Of a stretch of DNA of 64,000 nt, positions 38,066 through 47,291 are shown piece after piece. The notes beneath the pieces are model-generated. The model saw only the letters and a program-made list of their open reading frames with translations, was not told where the DNA came from and searched no databases. The DNA is from Limnohabitans sp. T6-20 (lineage in GTDB: Bacteria; Pseudomonadota; Gammaproteobacteria; Burkholderiales; Burkholderiaceae_C): NCBI RefSeq assembly GCF_003063505.1, contig NZ_NERW01000003.1, positions 1-64,000 on the forward strand, written 5' to 3'. How positions within the stretch are numbered: the first letter of the stretch is position 1; each line of letters starts with the position of its first letter. The translations under genes were made by a program, and so were the position numbers.

Positions 38066-38102
38066 AAAAAAGCACTTTGTACCGAGATACAAAGTGCTTT
38101 TT
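38066..38102 (-). terminator. Terminator downstream of tRNA-Lys
   Basis: A 15-bp perfect stem (38067-38081 with 38088-38102; GC core GCACTTTGTA) has a 6-nt loop and ends in a T-run on the minus strand. It lies just beyond the tRNA 3' end. Confidence 0.9.
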
Positions 38103-38109
38103 AGTTTTT

Positions 38110-38185
38110 TGGTGGGACCAGCGGGGGTCGAACCCACGACAAACGGATTAAAAGTCCGCTGCTCTACCAACTGAGCTATGGTCCC
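38110..38185 (-). tRNA. tRNA-Lys (anticodon UUU)
   Basis: A complete 76-nt cloverleaf with encoded CCA: acceptor GGGACCA pairs near the 3' end with TGGTCCC. The D arm contains AGCTCAGTTGGTAGAGC, the anticodon loop is CTTTTAA with anticodon TTT, and the T arm contains GGTTCGACCC. Confidence 0.97.
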
Positions 38186-38186
38186 T

Positions 38187-38227
38187 TTGCTACACTGTTT
38201 GTGCACTGTAGCAAGACTCAAATTATA
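38187..38227 (-). promoter_or_regulatory. tRNA-Lys promoter -10 box and leader inverted repeat
   Basis: On the minus strand a perfect TATAAT (38227-38222) lies 37 bp upstream of the tRNA 5' end; no good -35 box is seen. Between them TTGCTACA (38214-38207) pairs perfectly with TGTAGCAA (38194-38187) over a 12-nt loop, so nearly the whole leader would be a hairpin ending next to the RNase P cleavage site. Confidence 0.6.
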
Positions 38228-38230
38228 GCG

Positions 38231-39019
38231 TTATTTTTTGGCCTTCTGAGCGCCCGCTGCCAAAAAATTCAAAATTTCTGAAGCCGCGCACATGCCAAAG
38301 GTTGCCGTCACACTGACCACCGATCCATAACCATGGCAATTGAGCGTGCCGTCGCCTTCGATGGCGCAAGACGCATCAGGCGGCGCCACCGATTCACGGC
38401 TGAAAACACCTTGAACGCCCATGCGCTTGTCGCCCTTGGCTGCGCCATGGTGTTTGCGCAAGCGGTAGCGCACCTGAGCCAACAAAGGGTCGTGGGTGAT
38501 CTTTGACAAGTCATCAACATCCACTTTGTGTGCGAGGCGCTTGCCGCCAGCGGCCCCCACCGTGATGAAGCCCACTTTGTTTTCAAGTGCCCACTGGGCC
38601 ATGACCACCTTGGCCTTGACCTGGTCGCAAGCATCGATCACCGCATCCGGCAGGCACGGCAAAACATCAGGCCAGTTTTCGGGCGTGACAAATTCATCGA
38701 TGGCATCCACCTGGCAGTCAGGGTGAATCAAGGCAATGCGTTCGCGCATGGCATCCACCTTGGCTTGCCCCGCCGTGCTGGTCAGCGCATGGATCTGGCG
38801 GTTGATGTTGGACTCGGCAATGTGGTCCATGTCGATCAAAGTCAGGCGCGCAATGCCACTGCGGGCCAACGCTTCAGCAGCCCATGACCCCACGCCACCA
38901 ATGCCCACCACCACCACATGCGCTTGGCGAATTCGCTGCGCACCTGAGACGCCATACAAACGTTGCAAACCGCCAAAACGGCGTTCGTCGATGTCATCCT
39001 GAAGGGGTGTATCGCTCAT
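38231..39019 (-). CDS. tcdA: tRNA threonylcarbamoyladenosine dehydratase
   Basis: A 262-residue E1-like (ThiF/MoeB fold) enzyme that uses ATP to cyclise t6A37 to ct6A in tRNAs. Visible features are RRFGGLQRLYG at the N-terminus, the nucleotide-binding GIGGVGSWAAEAL (39-51), NRQIHAL and the VIDACDQVKAK segment. The length matches TcdA/CsdL. The ATG at 39019 overlaps the stop of the upstream permease gene (ATGA); the longer frame upstream belongs to that gene's territory. In E. coli the protein works near the CsdA/CsdE sulfur-transfer pair, which may be why it sits with a thiosulfate permease here, but that link is inference. Confidence 0.93.
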   Translation of the reverse strand: MSDTPLQDDIDERRFGGLQRLYGVSGAQRIRQAHVVVVGIGGVGSWAAEALARSGIARLTLIDMDHIAESNINRQIHALTSTAGQAKVDAMRERIALIHPDCQVDAIDEFVTPENWPDVLPCLPDAVIDACDQVKAKVVMAQWALENKVGFITVGAAGGKRLAHKVDVDDLSKITHDPLLAQVRYRLRKHHGAAKGDKRMGVQGVFSRESVAPPDASCAIEGDGTLNCHGYGSVVSVTATFGMCAASEILNFLAAGAQKAKK

Positions 39020-40134
39020 GCCAATACCTCCGCGCGGTACATCTGCCAATGCAAGGTCGCCACCGCGCCCAAAACAATCCCGAACACGGCAATGCAACTG
39101 CCCAGACTGAGGGATGACAAGCCCGACAAGCCTTGTCCAATGCTGCAACCCATGGCCATGACAGCGCCCATGCCCATCAGCGCGCCACCCAACAGGTGAC
39201 GGCCCAAGTCTGCGGTTTGCGTAAAGCCTTCCCACCGGAATGTGCCTTGCCATCGCGCGCTGCAAAAGGCCCCTAGCAACAAGCCAATCACCATGACCAT
39301 GCCCACACTCAACCGCTTGCCGCCATCACTGAAGTACATGAACGCATCCAGCACGAAAGCCACAGGTGCCGTCAAACTCATGGACTCCATGCGCCCACTG
39401 GCTGTGGCCAAAAATGCGGGCTCCAGTGTTTGCGGGTGCTCTGGCACAAAACCCAAAACCCCACTGACCCACCACAGTGCGACCACGATGGCCCCGATGC
39501 CCACCCCCGAAAAGACCGCAGATCGGTCCAGTGTCCGGCGGTCTTTGAAAACCCAAAGTAAAAGCAGTCCGGACACCCCACAAGCCGAGACCCAGCCCGC
39601 CCAAGACGGCGTCAGCCCTGTGAGGTGGGCGAGCCATTGCCCCAAGAACGGGCCAGGCCCAGTGCCCACGGTCAACAGATCAATGGAATGGACCCGCCAC
39701 ACGGCCGTCAAACCGCGCAGGGCGGCCAAGGCCGATATGCCCATGGCCATCAACACCACCAGTGACTTCAAATTACCAGCGCCCAGCCGAACGAGTGACT
39801 TGCTGGTGCAGCCCGAGCCCAGCACCATGCCCGAACCAAAAAGCGCACCGCCCAGCCACAAAGAAAGCCAGGGGAGCTGCGTGTTGCCATACATGGTGTT
39901 GACAGGGCTGACCCAACCGAGTGAGGACATCCCGCCAAAACCCAAAATGGCCACGGCAAGGGCCACCGCCCATTGCTTGGCCCGGTTGGCATCGCCCATG
40001 ATCACCCAGTCGCTGATGGCGCCCAAAGTGCAAAAGTGGCTGCGATGAAACAACCCGCCCGCCAAGACCGACAACACCCCTGTCAGCCCCAAAACCTGCA
40101 GGGTCTGAAGCTGGAGCTGCTCGAGCGTGATCAC
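39016..40134 (-). CDS. YeeE/YedE (TsuA-type) thiosulfate permease
   Basis: A 372-residue integral membrane protein with about nine or ten hydrophobic segments. The two hallmark Cys motifs are GSGCTSKSLVRLGAGN and MGCSIGQGLSG, near-symmetric within an internal duplication, as in TsuA, where such Cys residues pass thiosulfate through the membrane; a third Cys lies in FHRSHFCTLG. The GTG at 40134 is the likely start; an upstream extension would run into cpoB. It is in line with cpoB (16 bp upstream) and overlaps tcdA by four bases. Confidence 0.85.
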   Translation of the reverse strand: MITLEQLQLQTLQVLGLTGVLSVLAGGLFHRSHFCTLGAISDWVIMGDANRAKQWAVALAVAILGFGGMSSLGWVSPVNTMYGNTQLPWLSLWLGGALFGSGMVLGSGCTSKSLVRLGAGNLKSLVVLMAMGISALAALRGLTAVWRVHSIDLLTVGTGPGPFLGQWLAHLTGLTPSWAGWVSACGVSGLLLLWVFKDRRTLDRSAVFSGVGIGAIVVALWWVSGVLGFVPEHPQTLEPAFLATASGRMESMSLTAPVAFVLDAFMYFSDGGKRLSVGMVMVIGLLLGAFCSARWQGTFRWEGFTQTADLGRHLLGGALMGMGAVMAMGCSIGQGLSGLSSLSLGSCIAVFGIVLGAVATLHWQMYRAEVLA

Positions 40135-40150
40135 CCGAATGCCCTTGGGC

Positions 40151-40924
40151 TCAGCGCAAGCGCGCCAGGCGGTCGCGCGCGGTGGCGGCAGCCTCTGATG
40201 CCGGATAGGCCTTGACCAACTCGTCCATCGTTTTACGGGCACCCTTGAGGTCCTTCAATTCGATCTGAACGTTGGAGATGGCCAGCATCGCCTCAGGCGC
40301 ACGGGCATGTGCGGGCGAAACTTTCAGCATTTGCTGAAAATTGGCCATCGAGTCTTTGTAGTCCTTGTTGGCATATTGAGCATTGCCCAGCCAGAACAAT
40401 GCCGAAGGCGCGTAACCGCTTTTGCCATGGCGCTGAACAAATTGACCCAAGGCCACTTGCGCCGCCGCAAAATCACCTTTGCGGAAAATGTCCATGGCCG
40501 CTTCGTAATCTCGTTTTTCTGCGGGTTCGGCCATGAATTCAGCGCCGTCCACACTGACTTTCACAGGCTCAAAACGGCGCAAACGCTCGTTCACGCCATT
40601 GACCATGTCTTTTTGGCTCAACTGCGCCTCAGACAGATCGCGCGCCAAGCGCTCTTGAGCACCACGGAGTTGAGACTGTTCGACCTTCAATCCGTCAATT
40701 TGCCCCTGAAAATCCAGCAACGAGCGCCGCAGCTGGGCATTTTCATCGGTCAGGCCTTTGATCGCCGTGTTGGATTGCTCCACACGCTGGCGCAGATCCA
40801 GAATGGCTTTGCGGGCCTCATCGTCATCAAAAAGTCCCGCCTGAGCGGTCCCCATCAAAGCCCACAAAACAGGGACCCAAACAAGTCGGTGCCCTGCACG
40901 CCCAAAAATGGCCAGCGTCTTCAT
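40151..40924 (-). CDS. cpoB: Cell division coordinator / Tol-Pal protein CpoB (YbgF)
   Basis: A 257-residue periplasmic protein: signal peptide ending near AQAG, an N-terminal coiled coil (about 35-105) and a C-terminal TPR region (about 130-257, with AALGQFVQRHGKSGYAPSALFWLGNA). It coordinates outer-membrane constriction with peptidoglycan synthesis together with Tol-Pal. It starts five bases after the pal stop. Confidence 0.92.
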   Translation of the reverse strand: MKTLAIFGRAGHRLVWVPVLWALMGTAQAGLFDDDEARKAILDLRQRVEQSNTAIKGLTDENAQLRRSLLDFQGQIDGLKVEQSQLRGAQERLARDLSEAQLSQKDMVNGVNERLRRFEPVKVSVDGAEFMAEPAEKRDYEAAMDIFRKGDFAAAQVALGQFVQRHGKSGYAPSALFWLGNAQYANKDYKDSMANFQQMLKVSPAHARAPEAMLAISNVQIELKDLKGARKTMDELVKAYPASEAAATARDRLARLR

Positions 40925-40929
40925 GGTCT

Positions 40930-41466
40930 TCAGTACCGGATTTCGACGCGGCGGTTTTTAGCCAGATCGGACTCAGATGAACCTTGTGCTGCGGGCTTTT
41001 CTTTGCCGTAGCTGACGGCTTCCAACTGGCTCTCAGGCACGCCCAACAAGCTCAATGCCTGGCGCACGGCCTCTGCACGTTTTTGTCCCAATGCCAGGTT
41101 GTATTCACGACCGCCACGCTCGTCGGTGTGGCCTTCAAGGTTGGCTTTGCGCTGCTTGTTGGTTTGCAAAAAGCGGGCATGGCTTTCGATCACAGGACGC
41201 GCTTCGGCGCGAACCACAAAACTGTCGTAGTCAAAATAAACCACATGCGCCACGCCCACTGGCCCGGTGCCCGAAGCCGACTTCTCCACCACCACCCCGG
41301 CCACACCGGTCTGTGCACCGCTGGGGTTGCTGCCAATGCCTTGCGTGGACGCGCCGGACGATGTAGCCGACTTGTCTTCCACAGGCACGTCGTCCAGTTT
41401 CACACCCGATGCGCAACCCGCCAAAAGCGCTGCGAACAACAAACTGGCCAAAAATTTCTTTGTCAT
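40930..41466 (-). CDS. pal: Peptidoglycan-associated lipoprotein Pal
   Basis: A 178-residue outer-membrane lipoprotein. The lipobox LLAGC puts the lipidated residue at Cys18. A Ser/Thr-rich linker leads to a C-terminal OmpA-like domain, whose peptidoglycan-binding motif contains NLEGHTDERGGREYNLALGQ and the NRRVEI ending. It binds TolB and anchors the outer membrane to the wall. It lies between tolB and cpoB. Confidence 0.96.
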   Translation of the reverse strand: MTKKFLASLLFAALLAGCASGVKLDDVPVEDKSATSSGASTQGIGSNPSGAQTGVAGVVVEKSASGTGPVGVAHVVYFDYDSFVVRAEARPVIESHARFLQTNKQRKANLEGHTDERGGREYNLALGQKRAEAVRQALSLLGVPESQLEAVSYGKEKPAAQGSSESDLAKNRRVEIRY

Positions 41467-41504
41467 GGTTTACCTCTTCAATTTAAAAGTGATTGTTCGA
41501 AAAT

Positions 41505-42797
41505 TTATTTGCGCACGGGGCCCCAATGGGGCTCGCGGATATCACCACCTTGCCCCGCCAAACGGGCTTTGATGCGTCCATCCAGTGTGGTGGTCATCAA
41601 GGACTCACGGCCCTGGAAAACCGTGGCGTACACCAACATCCGGCTGTTGGGCGCAAAGCTGGGGCGCTCATCGGCCGATGTATCGGTCAACTCAGTGACC
41701 TTGTTGGTGGCCAGCTCCATCAATTGCAAGCGGTAGCCACCGCCCACACGAGAGACATAAGCCAACCAACGCCCATCCGGGCTGAGTGCAGGGGAAATAT
41801 TGTAAGAGCCGGCAAAGGTCACCCGCTCTGCGGGACCGCCCTGCGCGGGCATGCGGTAGATCTGCGGGCTTCCGCCTCGATCGCTGACAAAAAACAAGGC
41901 ACTGCCATCCGGCGAAAAAGCGGGTTCGGTGTTGATGCCCCCCGATGACGACAAGCGGCGAGGCTCACCCCCATTCAGATCGATACGGAAAAGCTGAGAG
42001 CCACCATCGCGGCTGAGCGTTGCGGCCAAGGACTTGCCATCGGCACTCCATGCCGGCGCACTGTTGGAGCCCTTGAAGTTGGCCACTGGGCGGCGCTGGC
42101 CAGTGGCCAGCTCATGCACATACACCACGGGTTTGCGCTGCTCAAATGACACATAAGCCAAATGGGTGCCACTGGGCGACCACGAGGGTGAAATGATGGG
42201 CTCCGGGCTGCTCAGAGCCGACTGGGCACTCTCGCCATCAGAGTCGGCAATCCACAAAGAGTACCGGCCACCGGCTTTGGTCACGTAGCTGATGCGCGAG
42301 GCGAAAGCCCCCGGGGTACCGGTCAACTGCAGGTAAACCCAGTCGGCCAAGCGGTGTGCCGACAAACGCAACTCTGCCGCAGAAACCGTGTCCTTGAAAT
42401 CGCCTTTTTCCTGGCCTTTGACCGCATCCCACAGGCGGGCGCGCACATCAAACCGGCCATCGGCCAAGCGTGTCACCGAGCCCGCCACCAAAGCCTCGAC
42501 AGACAGTTGACGCCAAGTCGACCAGTCGGGGCGGCTCATTTCGTCCAGCGCGGAAGAGCCAGCGGCCAGGCCCTTGAACTGCCCACTGCGCTCCAGATCG
42601 GCCTGCACGATGCTGGCCAGTTTTTGTGGCGCTGTGGCCTCGCCTTTGAAGGGTGCAATCACCACCGGCAGTTGGGTCATGCCCACGCCTGTGACTTCCA
42701 CGCGAAATTGAGCCCAAGCGGGCACCGCCAGGGTGGTCAAAACCAGCAGCTTCAACAGCCATGAGAACAGGCCAATGCGCAAAAAAACAAGCTTCAT
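41505..42797 (-). CDS. tolB: Tol-Pal translocation protein TolB
   Basis: A 430-residue periplasmic protein with a signal peptide (cleavage near AWAQ), an N-terminal alpha/beta domain (FRVEVTGVG, IVQADLERSGQF) and a six-bladed propeller built from repeated SPDG/SPSG segments. The ATG at 42797 gives the signal peptide directly; a 15-codon upstream extension is less likely. It is first in a tolB-pal-cpoB series. The upstream neighbour is a divergent ABC exporter gene, so tolQRA are not contiguous here. Confidence 0.95.
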   Translation of the reverse strand: MKLVFLRIGLFSWLLKLLVLTTLAVPAWAQFRVEVTGVGMTQLPVVIAPFKGEATAPQKLASIVQADLERSGQFKGLAAGSSALDEMSRPDWSTWRQLSVEALVAGSVTRLADGRFDVRARLWDAVKGQEKGDFKDTVSAAELRLSAHRLADWVYLQLTGTPGAFASRISYVTKAGGRYSLWIADSDGESAQSALSSPEPIISPSWSPSGTHLAYVSFEQRKPVVYVHELATGQRRPVANFKGSNSAPAWSADGKSLAATLSRDGGSQLFRIDLNGGEPRRLSSSGGINTEPAFSPDGSALFFVSDRGGSPQIYRMPAQGGPAERVTFAGSYNISPALSPDGRWLAYVSRVGGGYRLQLMELATNKVTELTDTSADERPSFAPNSRMLVYATVFQGRESLMTTTLDGRIKARLAGQGGDIREPHWGPVRK

Positions 42798-42896
42798 GTC
42801 AATGTGGTGACCATTCAAATCGCGGAAGCCGTGATCGTACACCGTAGAAATCCATTTTCTGCGGCTGAATCCATGGCCCTACTTACAATCTAGGCC

Positions 42897-44672
42897 ATGA
42901 GCCAGACCCCATCTTCTCCCTCTTCCCAGTCCAGCATCCGGGACCGATTGCGGCGACTGGCACCTTATTTCGGGAGCCAGCCGGGCATTTGGGGCGTAGC
43001 GGTTCTGGCCACCCTCATGGCCGCATTGACCGAGCCGATGATTCCAGCTTTGTTTCAGCCCTTGCTGGACAAAGGTTTCGCAGAAAACAAATTGCCTTTG
43101 TGGGCCATTCCGGCGGCTGTGGTCGGCCTTTTCACGGTGCGTGGGGTGGCCAACTTCATCGCCCAGTACGCCCTGTCAAGATTGACCAACGACGGGATGG
43201 AAAAACTCAGATCCCAGCTTTTTTCGCAGCTCATGAAGGCCGATTTATCGCTGTTTTCCAGGCAATCGGCCAGCGCCCTGTCCAACACCCTGGTTTACGA
43301 AGTCCAAAACGGGGCCTCGCAGTTGGTCTCGGCGGTCATTGCCTTGGCCCGCGACGGCTTCACGCTGATCGCCTTGCTGAGCTATCTGATGTGGCTGAAT
43401 TGGAAGCTCACGCTGGTGGTTTTCACCGTGGCACCGGGCCTCAGCTGGATCATGAAAGCGCTCTCGCGCCGTCTTTACAAGCTGACCAAAGAAAGCCAAA
43501 CCGCCACCGACAACCTGGCTTATGTGGTCGAAGAAAACGTGCTGGCGCACCGAGTCGTGCGTTTGCAAGGCGGGCAGGCCCACCAAGTGGCGCGTTTTGG
43601 CCAACTGGCTCAGGTGCTTCGTCGGCTGGCACTCAAGACCACCGTGGCCTCTGCGGCCATGACCCCATTGACCCAAATCATGGCGGCGCTGTCTTTGTCC
43701 ATGGTGCTGGTGATCGCGCTTTACCAAAGTCAAAACGGCGCATCGGGTGCCACCGTGGGGGGGTTTGTCGCCTTCATCACCGCCATGCTCATGTTGGTCG
43801 CCCCCATCAAGCGACTGGCAGAAATATCCAGCCCCATCACCCGTGGACTGGCGGCGCTCGAAAGAGGCTTGGCCTTGATTCATGAAGCCAAGGAAGAGAC
43901 ACAAGGCACATACACCAGCCTCCGCGCCCAAGGTGCGGTGGAATGGCAAGACGTGCATCTGCAATTCAGCCCCGATGGCCAAGCCGCCTTGTCTGGCGTC
44001 AACCTCAAAGTCGAGCCGGGCGAAACCGTGGCCTTGGTCGGCACATCGGGGGCTGGCAAAACCACCCTGATCCAACTGCTCCCCCGCTTTGTGCAAGCCA
44101 CTGCTGGCCGCGTGTGCATCGATGGCGTGCCAATCGAAGACTGGGCTTTGGACAGTTTGCGGCGTCAAATTGCCATGGTCAGCCAGGATGTCGTGATGCT
44201 CAACGACACGATCGCGGCCAATGTTTGCCTCGGGCACGACGCCAATCGAGCGCAAATTCAGGCTTGCCTGGAAGCTGCCAACCTGTGGGACCATGTCTCA
44301 CAACTGCCGCAAGGCATGGACACGCTTTTGGGCCACAACGCCAACCAGCTCTCTGGTGGCCAGCGCCAGCGCCTGGCGATTGCGCGCGCGCTTTACAAAG
44401 ATGCACCCATTTTGATTCTGGACGAAGCAACCTCGGCGCTGGACAACGAGTCCGAGCGGCTGGTTCAGGACGCTTTGCAAAAACTCATGCAAGGCCGGAC
44501 CACCTTGATCGTGGCGCACCGCTTGTCCACCATTGAGCATGCTGACCGCGTGGTGGTCATGGAGCGCGGCCAAATTGTTGAACAAGGCGCCCCGGCCAGC
44601 TTGCTGGCCTCAGGCGGAGCTTATGCCCGGCTGCACAACCGGGGCGAGTGGGCCAGCGAGGCGCAAGCTTAA
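42897..44672 (+). CDS. msbA: Lipid A/phospholipid-exporter-type ABC transporter (MsbA-like)
   Basis: A 591-residue half-transporter: six membrane segments in the first 320 residues and a C-terminal ATPase with Walker A GTSGAGKTT (about 382-390), LSGGQRQR (about 485), Walker B ILILDEATSALD and the switch His in VAHRLST. The size and the absence of a peptidase domain fit MsbA, which flips core-lipid A across the inner membrane. It stands alone on the plus strand between two minus-strand blocks. Confidence 0.85.
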   Translation: MSQTPSSPSSQSSIRDRLRRLAPYFGSQPGIWGVAVLATLMAALTEPMIPALFQPLLDKGFAENKLPLWAIPAAVVGLFTVRGVANFIAQYALSRLTNDGMEKLRSQLFSQLMKADLSLFSRQSASALSNTLVYEVQNGASQLVSAVIALARDGFTLIALLSYLMWLNWKLTLVVFTVAPGLSWIMKALSRRLYKLTKESQTATDNLAYVVEENVLAHRVVRLQGGQAHQVARFGQLAQVLRRLALKTTVASAAMTPLTQIMAALSLSMVLVIALYQSQNGASGATVGGFVAFITAMLMLVAPIKRLAEISSPITRGLAALERGLALIHEAKEETQGTYTSLRAQGAVEWQDVHLQFSPDGQAALSGVNLKVEPGETVALVGTSGAGKTTLIQLLPRFVQATAGRVCIDGVPIEDWALDSLRRQIAMVSQDVVMLNDTIAANVCLGHDANRAQIQACLEAANLWDHVSQLPQGMDTLLGHNANQLSGGQRQRLAIARALYKDAPILILDEATSALDNESERLVQDALQKLMQGRTTLIVAHRLSTIEHADRVVVMERGQIVEQGAPASLLASGGAYARLHNRGEWASEAQA

Positions 44673-44690
44673 GGCCCTGAGCGGCGTCAC

Positions 44691-46163
44691 TCAGAGCAGC
44701 ACGATGTCGTATTGCTCAGGGCCCATGGCGGGCTCCACCTGCAGCGAAATCGGCTTGGCGATGAAGTCCGACAAACCCGCCAAGTGCTGGCTTTCTTCGT
44801 CCAGCAGCAAATCAATGACCGCCGATGCCGCCACGACACGAAACTCGCGTGGGTCAAATTGCCGGGCTTCGCGCAGGATTTCGCGCAAGATGTCATAAAC
44901 CACCGATCGGGCAGTTTTGACAATCCCTTTGCCTGAGCAGCTCGGGCACGGCTCGCACAGCATGTGGGCCAAAGACTCGCGGGTGCGCTTGCGCGTCATC
45001 TCCAGCAAACCCAATGACGAAAAACCACCCGCCATGGTCTTGACGCGGTCACGCGCCAATTGCTTGCGGAACTCGGCCAGCACCGCGTCTTGGTGGTCAG
45101 AACGGGACATGTCAATGAAGTCGGCAATGATGATGCCACCCAAGTTGCGCAGACGCAGTTGGCGGGCGATGGCTTGTGCCGCCTCCAGATTGGTCTTGAA
45201 GATGGTGTCTTCAAAATTGCGCGCCCCCACATAGCCGCCCGTGTTGACGTCCACCGTGGTCAGGGCTTCGGTTTGGTCGATGATCAGGTAGCCGCCAGAT
45301 TTCAGGTCGACCCGACGACCCAAGGCTTTGGCGATCTCTTCATCGATTGAATACAGATCAAAAATCGGCCGCTCGCCCTTGTAAAGCTGCAGGCGTTCGG
45401 CCGCTTTGGGCATGAATTCGCGACCAAAAGCCACCAGCTTGGCAAACTGCTCTTGTGAATCGATGCGGATGCTTTGGGTGGCCTCCCCCACCAAGTCGCG
45501 CAACACACGCTGCAGCAAGGTCAGGTCCTGGTGCAACAAGGAGGCTGGCGGCAAACGCAGGGATGCCTCTTTGATGCGGGCCCAGGTCTTGCGGAGGTAG
45601 GCAATGTCTTCTTGCAACTCTTCGTCGCTGGAGTCTTCGGCATTGGTGCGCAAAATGAACCCGCCACCGTCTGCGCCCACCAAAGCCTGCAGCCGTTGGC
45701 GCAGCGCATCACGTTGGTCGGAAGGTATTTTTTGCGACACACCAATGTGGTCGTCCTGCGGCAAGAAAACAAGATGGCGTCCGGCAATGCTGATTTGCGT
45801 GGACAGACGGGCACCCTTGGTGCCCATCGGGTCCTTGATGACCTGCACCATGATGGCGCGACCTTCAAACACCTGCTTTTCAATCGGCACCAGGGGTTGC
45901 CCCGTGCGAGCGGCGGAGGTCTCGCCTTCGGCATGTTTTTGCCAGACATCGGCCACATGCAAAAACGCGGCCTTGTCGAGACCGATGTCGATGAAGGCGG
46001 ACTGCATGCCCGGCAACACCCGGGCCACTTTGCCCAAGTACACATTGCCCACCAAACCACGCTCCAGCGTGCGTTCGACGTGCAGCTCTTGCACCGATCC
46101 GAACTCGACTACAGCGACCCGGGTTTCCTGGGGCGACCAATTGACCAAAATATCTTGTTGCAT
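44691..46163 (-). CDS. rng: Ribonuclease G
   Basis: A 490-residue RNase E/G family endonuclease, for 16S rRNA 5' maturation and mRNA decay. An S1 RNA-binding domain is at the N-terminus (about 35-130, GNVYLGKVARVLPGMQSAF). The catalytic core contains the metal-site Asp segments GGYLIIDQTEALTTVDVN and IIIADFIDM, and the zinc-link motif CPSCSGKG is near 405. There is no long C-terminal scaffold tail, so it is G-type rather than E-type. It is the last gene of the maf/rlmH series. Confidence 0.93.
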   Translation of the reverse strand: MQQDILVNWSPQETRVAVVEFGSVQELHVERTLERGLVGNVYLGKVARVLPGMQSAFIDIGLDKAAFLHVADVWQKHAEGETSAARTGQPLVPIEKQVFEGRAIMVQVIKDPMGTKGARLSTQISIAGRHLVFLPQDDHIGVSQKIPSDQRDALRQRLQALVGADGGGFILRTNAEDSSDEELQEDIAYLRKTWARIKEASLRLPPASLLHQDLTLLQRVLRDLVGEATQSIRIDSQEQFAKLVAFGREFMPKAAERLQLYKGERPIFDLYSIDEEIAKALGRRVDLKSGGYLIIDQTEALTTVDVNTGGYVGARNFEDTIFKTNLEAAQAIARQLRLRNLGGIIIADFIDMSRSDHQDAVLAEFRKQLARDRVKTMAGGFSSLGLLEMTRKRTRESLAHMLCEPCPSCSGKGIVKTARSVVYDILREILREARQFDPREFRVVAASAVIDLLLDEESQHLAGLSDFIAKPISLQVEPAMGPEQYDIVLL

Positions 46164-46218
46164 CGAGGTAAATCAGGTTGGGAACATGAAAACGGCACCA
46201 GCCGTCATGGCCAGAGGC

Positions 46219-46821
46219 TTAGCAACGAACGCCCACCGAGCGCAGCAAAGTGGCAGTCTCGAAAAGCGGCAAGCCCATGATGCCTGAATAACTGCCACGG
46301 ATCTGTTCAATATGGGCAGCCGCCCTGCCCTGTACCCCATAAGCCCCAGCCTTGCCCATGGGCTCACCTGAGGCCACATAGGCCTTGATCTGAGCAGGTG
46401 TCATGAGCGCAAAACGCACCCACGACTCGGACACCGCCGCCACGCGCTGGCGGCCTTTTTGCACCGCCACGGCCGTCAACACCCGATGGGTCTGGCCCGC
46501 GAGCATTTTCAAAATGCGCATGGCATCGGCGGGGTCGGCTGGTTTGCCCAAAATGTCACGCCCCAAACACACGGTGGTGTCCGCACACAGCACAGGCGCA
46601 GCAGGCAAACCCTGGCGCTTCAGGCGTTGCACAGCCGCATCGAGCTTCAGCCCCGTGACACGGGCCACATAGCGGCCAGGTGCCTCGCTGCCGCGAACCT
46701 CTTCCAGAGATTCGGCATCTTCTTCAGGGCCTGCCAGCAACAAGGTGTGGGCCACGCCAATCTGGGCCAGCAACTGGCTGCGGCGCGGACTTTGGGAGGC
46801 CAGGTAGATGAAGTCGCTCAT
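46219..46821 (-). CDS. maf: Maf-type nucleotide pyrophosphatase (dTTP/UTP, YhdE-like)
   Basis: A 200-residue house-cleaning enzyme that hydrolyses noncanonical or dTTP/UTP nucleotides. It has the start motif [21 protein letters not shown] (catalytic Asp) and [10 protein letters not shown] with a [12 protein letters not shown] ending, the YhdE-type signature. Its ATG overlaps the rlmH stop as ATGA. Confidence 0.92.
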   Translation of the reverse strand: MSDFIYLASQSPRRSQLLAQIGVAHTLLLAGPEEDAESLEEVRGSEAPGRYVARVTGLKLDAAVQRLKRQGLPAAPVLCADTTVCLGRDILGKPADPADAMRILKMLAGQTHRVLTAVAVQKGRQRVAAVSESWVRFALMTPAQIKAYVASGEPMGKAGAYGVQGRAAAHIEQIRGSYSGIMGLPLFETATLLRSVGVRC

Positions 46822-47285
46822 TCGCGGTGGTAGGGGTGGTTGGCGTTGATGGACCAGGCGCGGTACAGCTGCTCAATCAACAGCACCCGGGCCATGGCGT
46901 GGGGCAAGGTCATGTCGGACAAGCGGATGCGCTCGTGCGCGGCTTGCCGGAATTCGGGCTCCAAGCCATCGGGGCCACCAATCACCAGCGCCACATCGTC
47001 GCCCCCCAACTGCCAACTGGTCAGGCGTGTGGCCAAGGCCTGGGTGGTGAGGTTGGTGCCGCGTTCGTCGAGCACCACGATGCGGGTGCCCCGCGGAATG
47101 GCCGCTTCGATGCGCTGGCGCTCGGCGGCATACAGGGTTGGCAGGGTTTTGGAGCCTCGGGGCTCGGTTTTCACGGCCTTGAGCTCGACCTTGAGCTCAG
47201 GCGGAAAACGTTTGGCGTAGTCGTCCCAGGCGGTCTGAGCCCAGTCAGGCACACGCAGGCCGACCGCAACGATCAGCAGCTTCAT
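46818..47285 (-). CDS. rlmH: 23S rRNA pseudouridine1915 N3-methyltransferase
   Basis: A 155-residue SPOUT-fold methyltransferase (RlmH, YbeA) that methylates pseudouridine 1915 of 23S rRNA. It has the SAM-knot segment [13 protein letters not shown] and the conserved tail [20 protein letters not shown]. It follows rsfS by six bases and overlaps maf; the rsfS-rlmH pairing is widespread. Confidence 0.97.
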   Translation of the reverse strand: MKLLIVAVGLRVPDWAQTAWDDYAKRFPPELKVELKAVKTEPRGSKTLPTLYAAERQRIEAAIPRGTRIVVLDERGTNLTTQALATRLTSWQLGGDDVALVIGGPDGLEPEFRQAAHERIRLSDMTLPHAMARVLLIEQLYRAWSINANHPYHRE

Positions 47286-47291
47286 GCAGGA

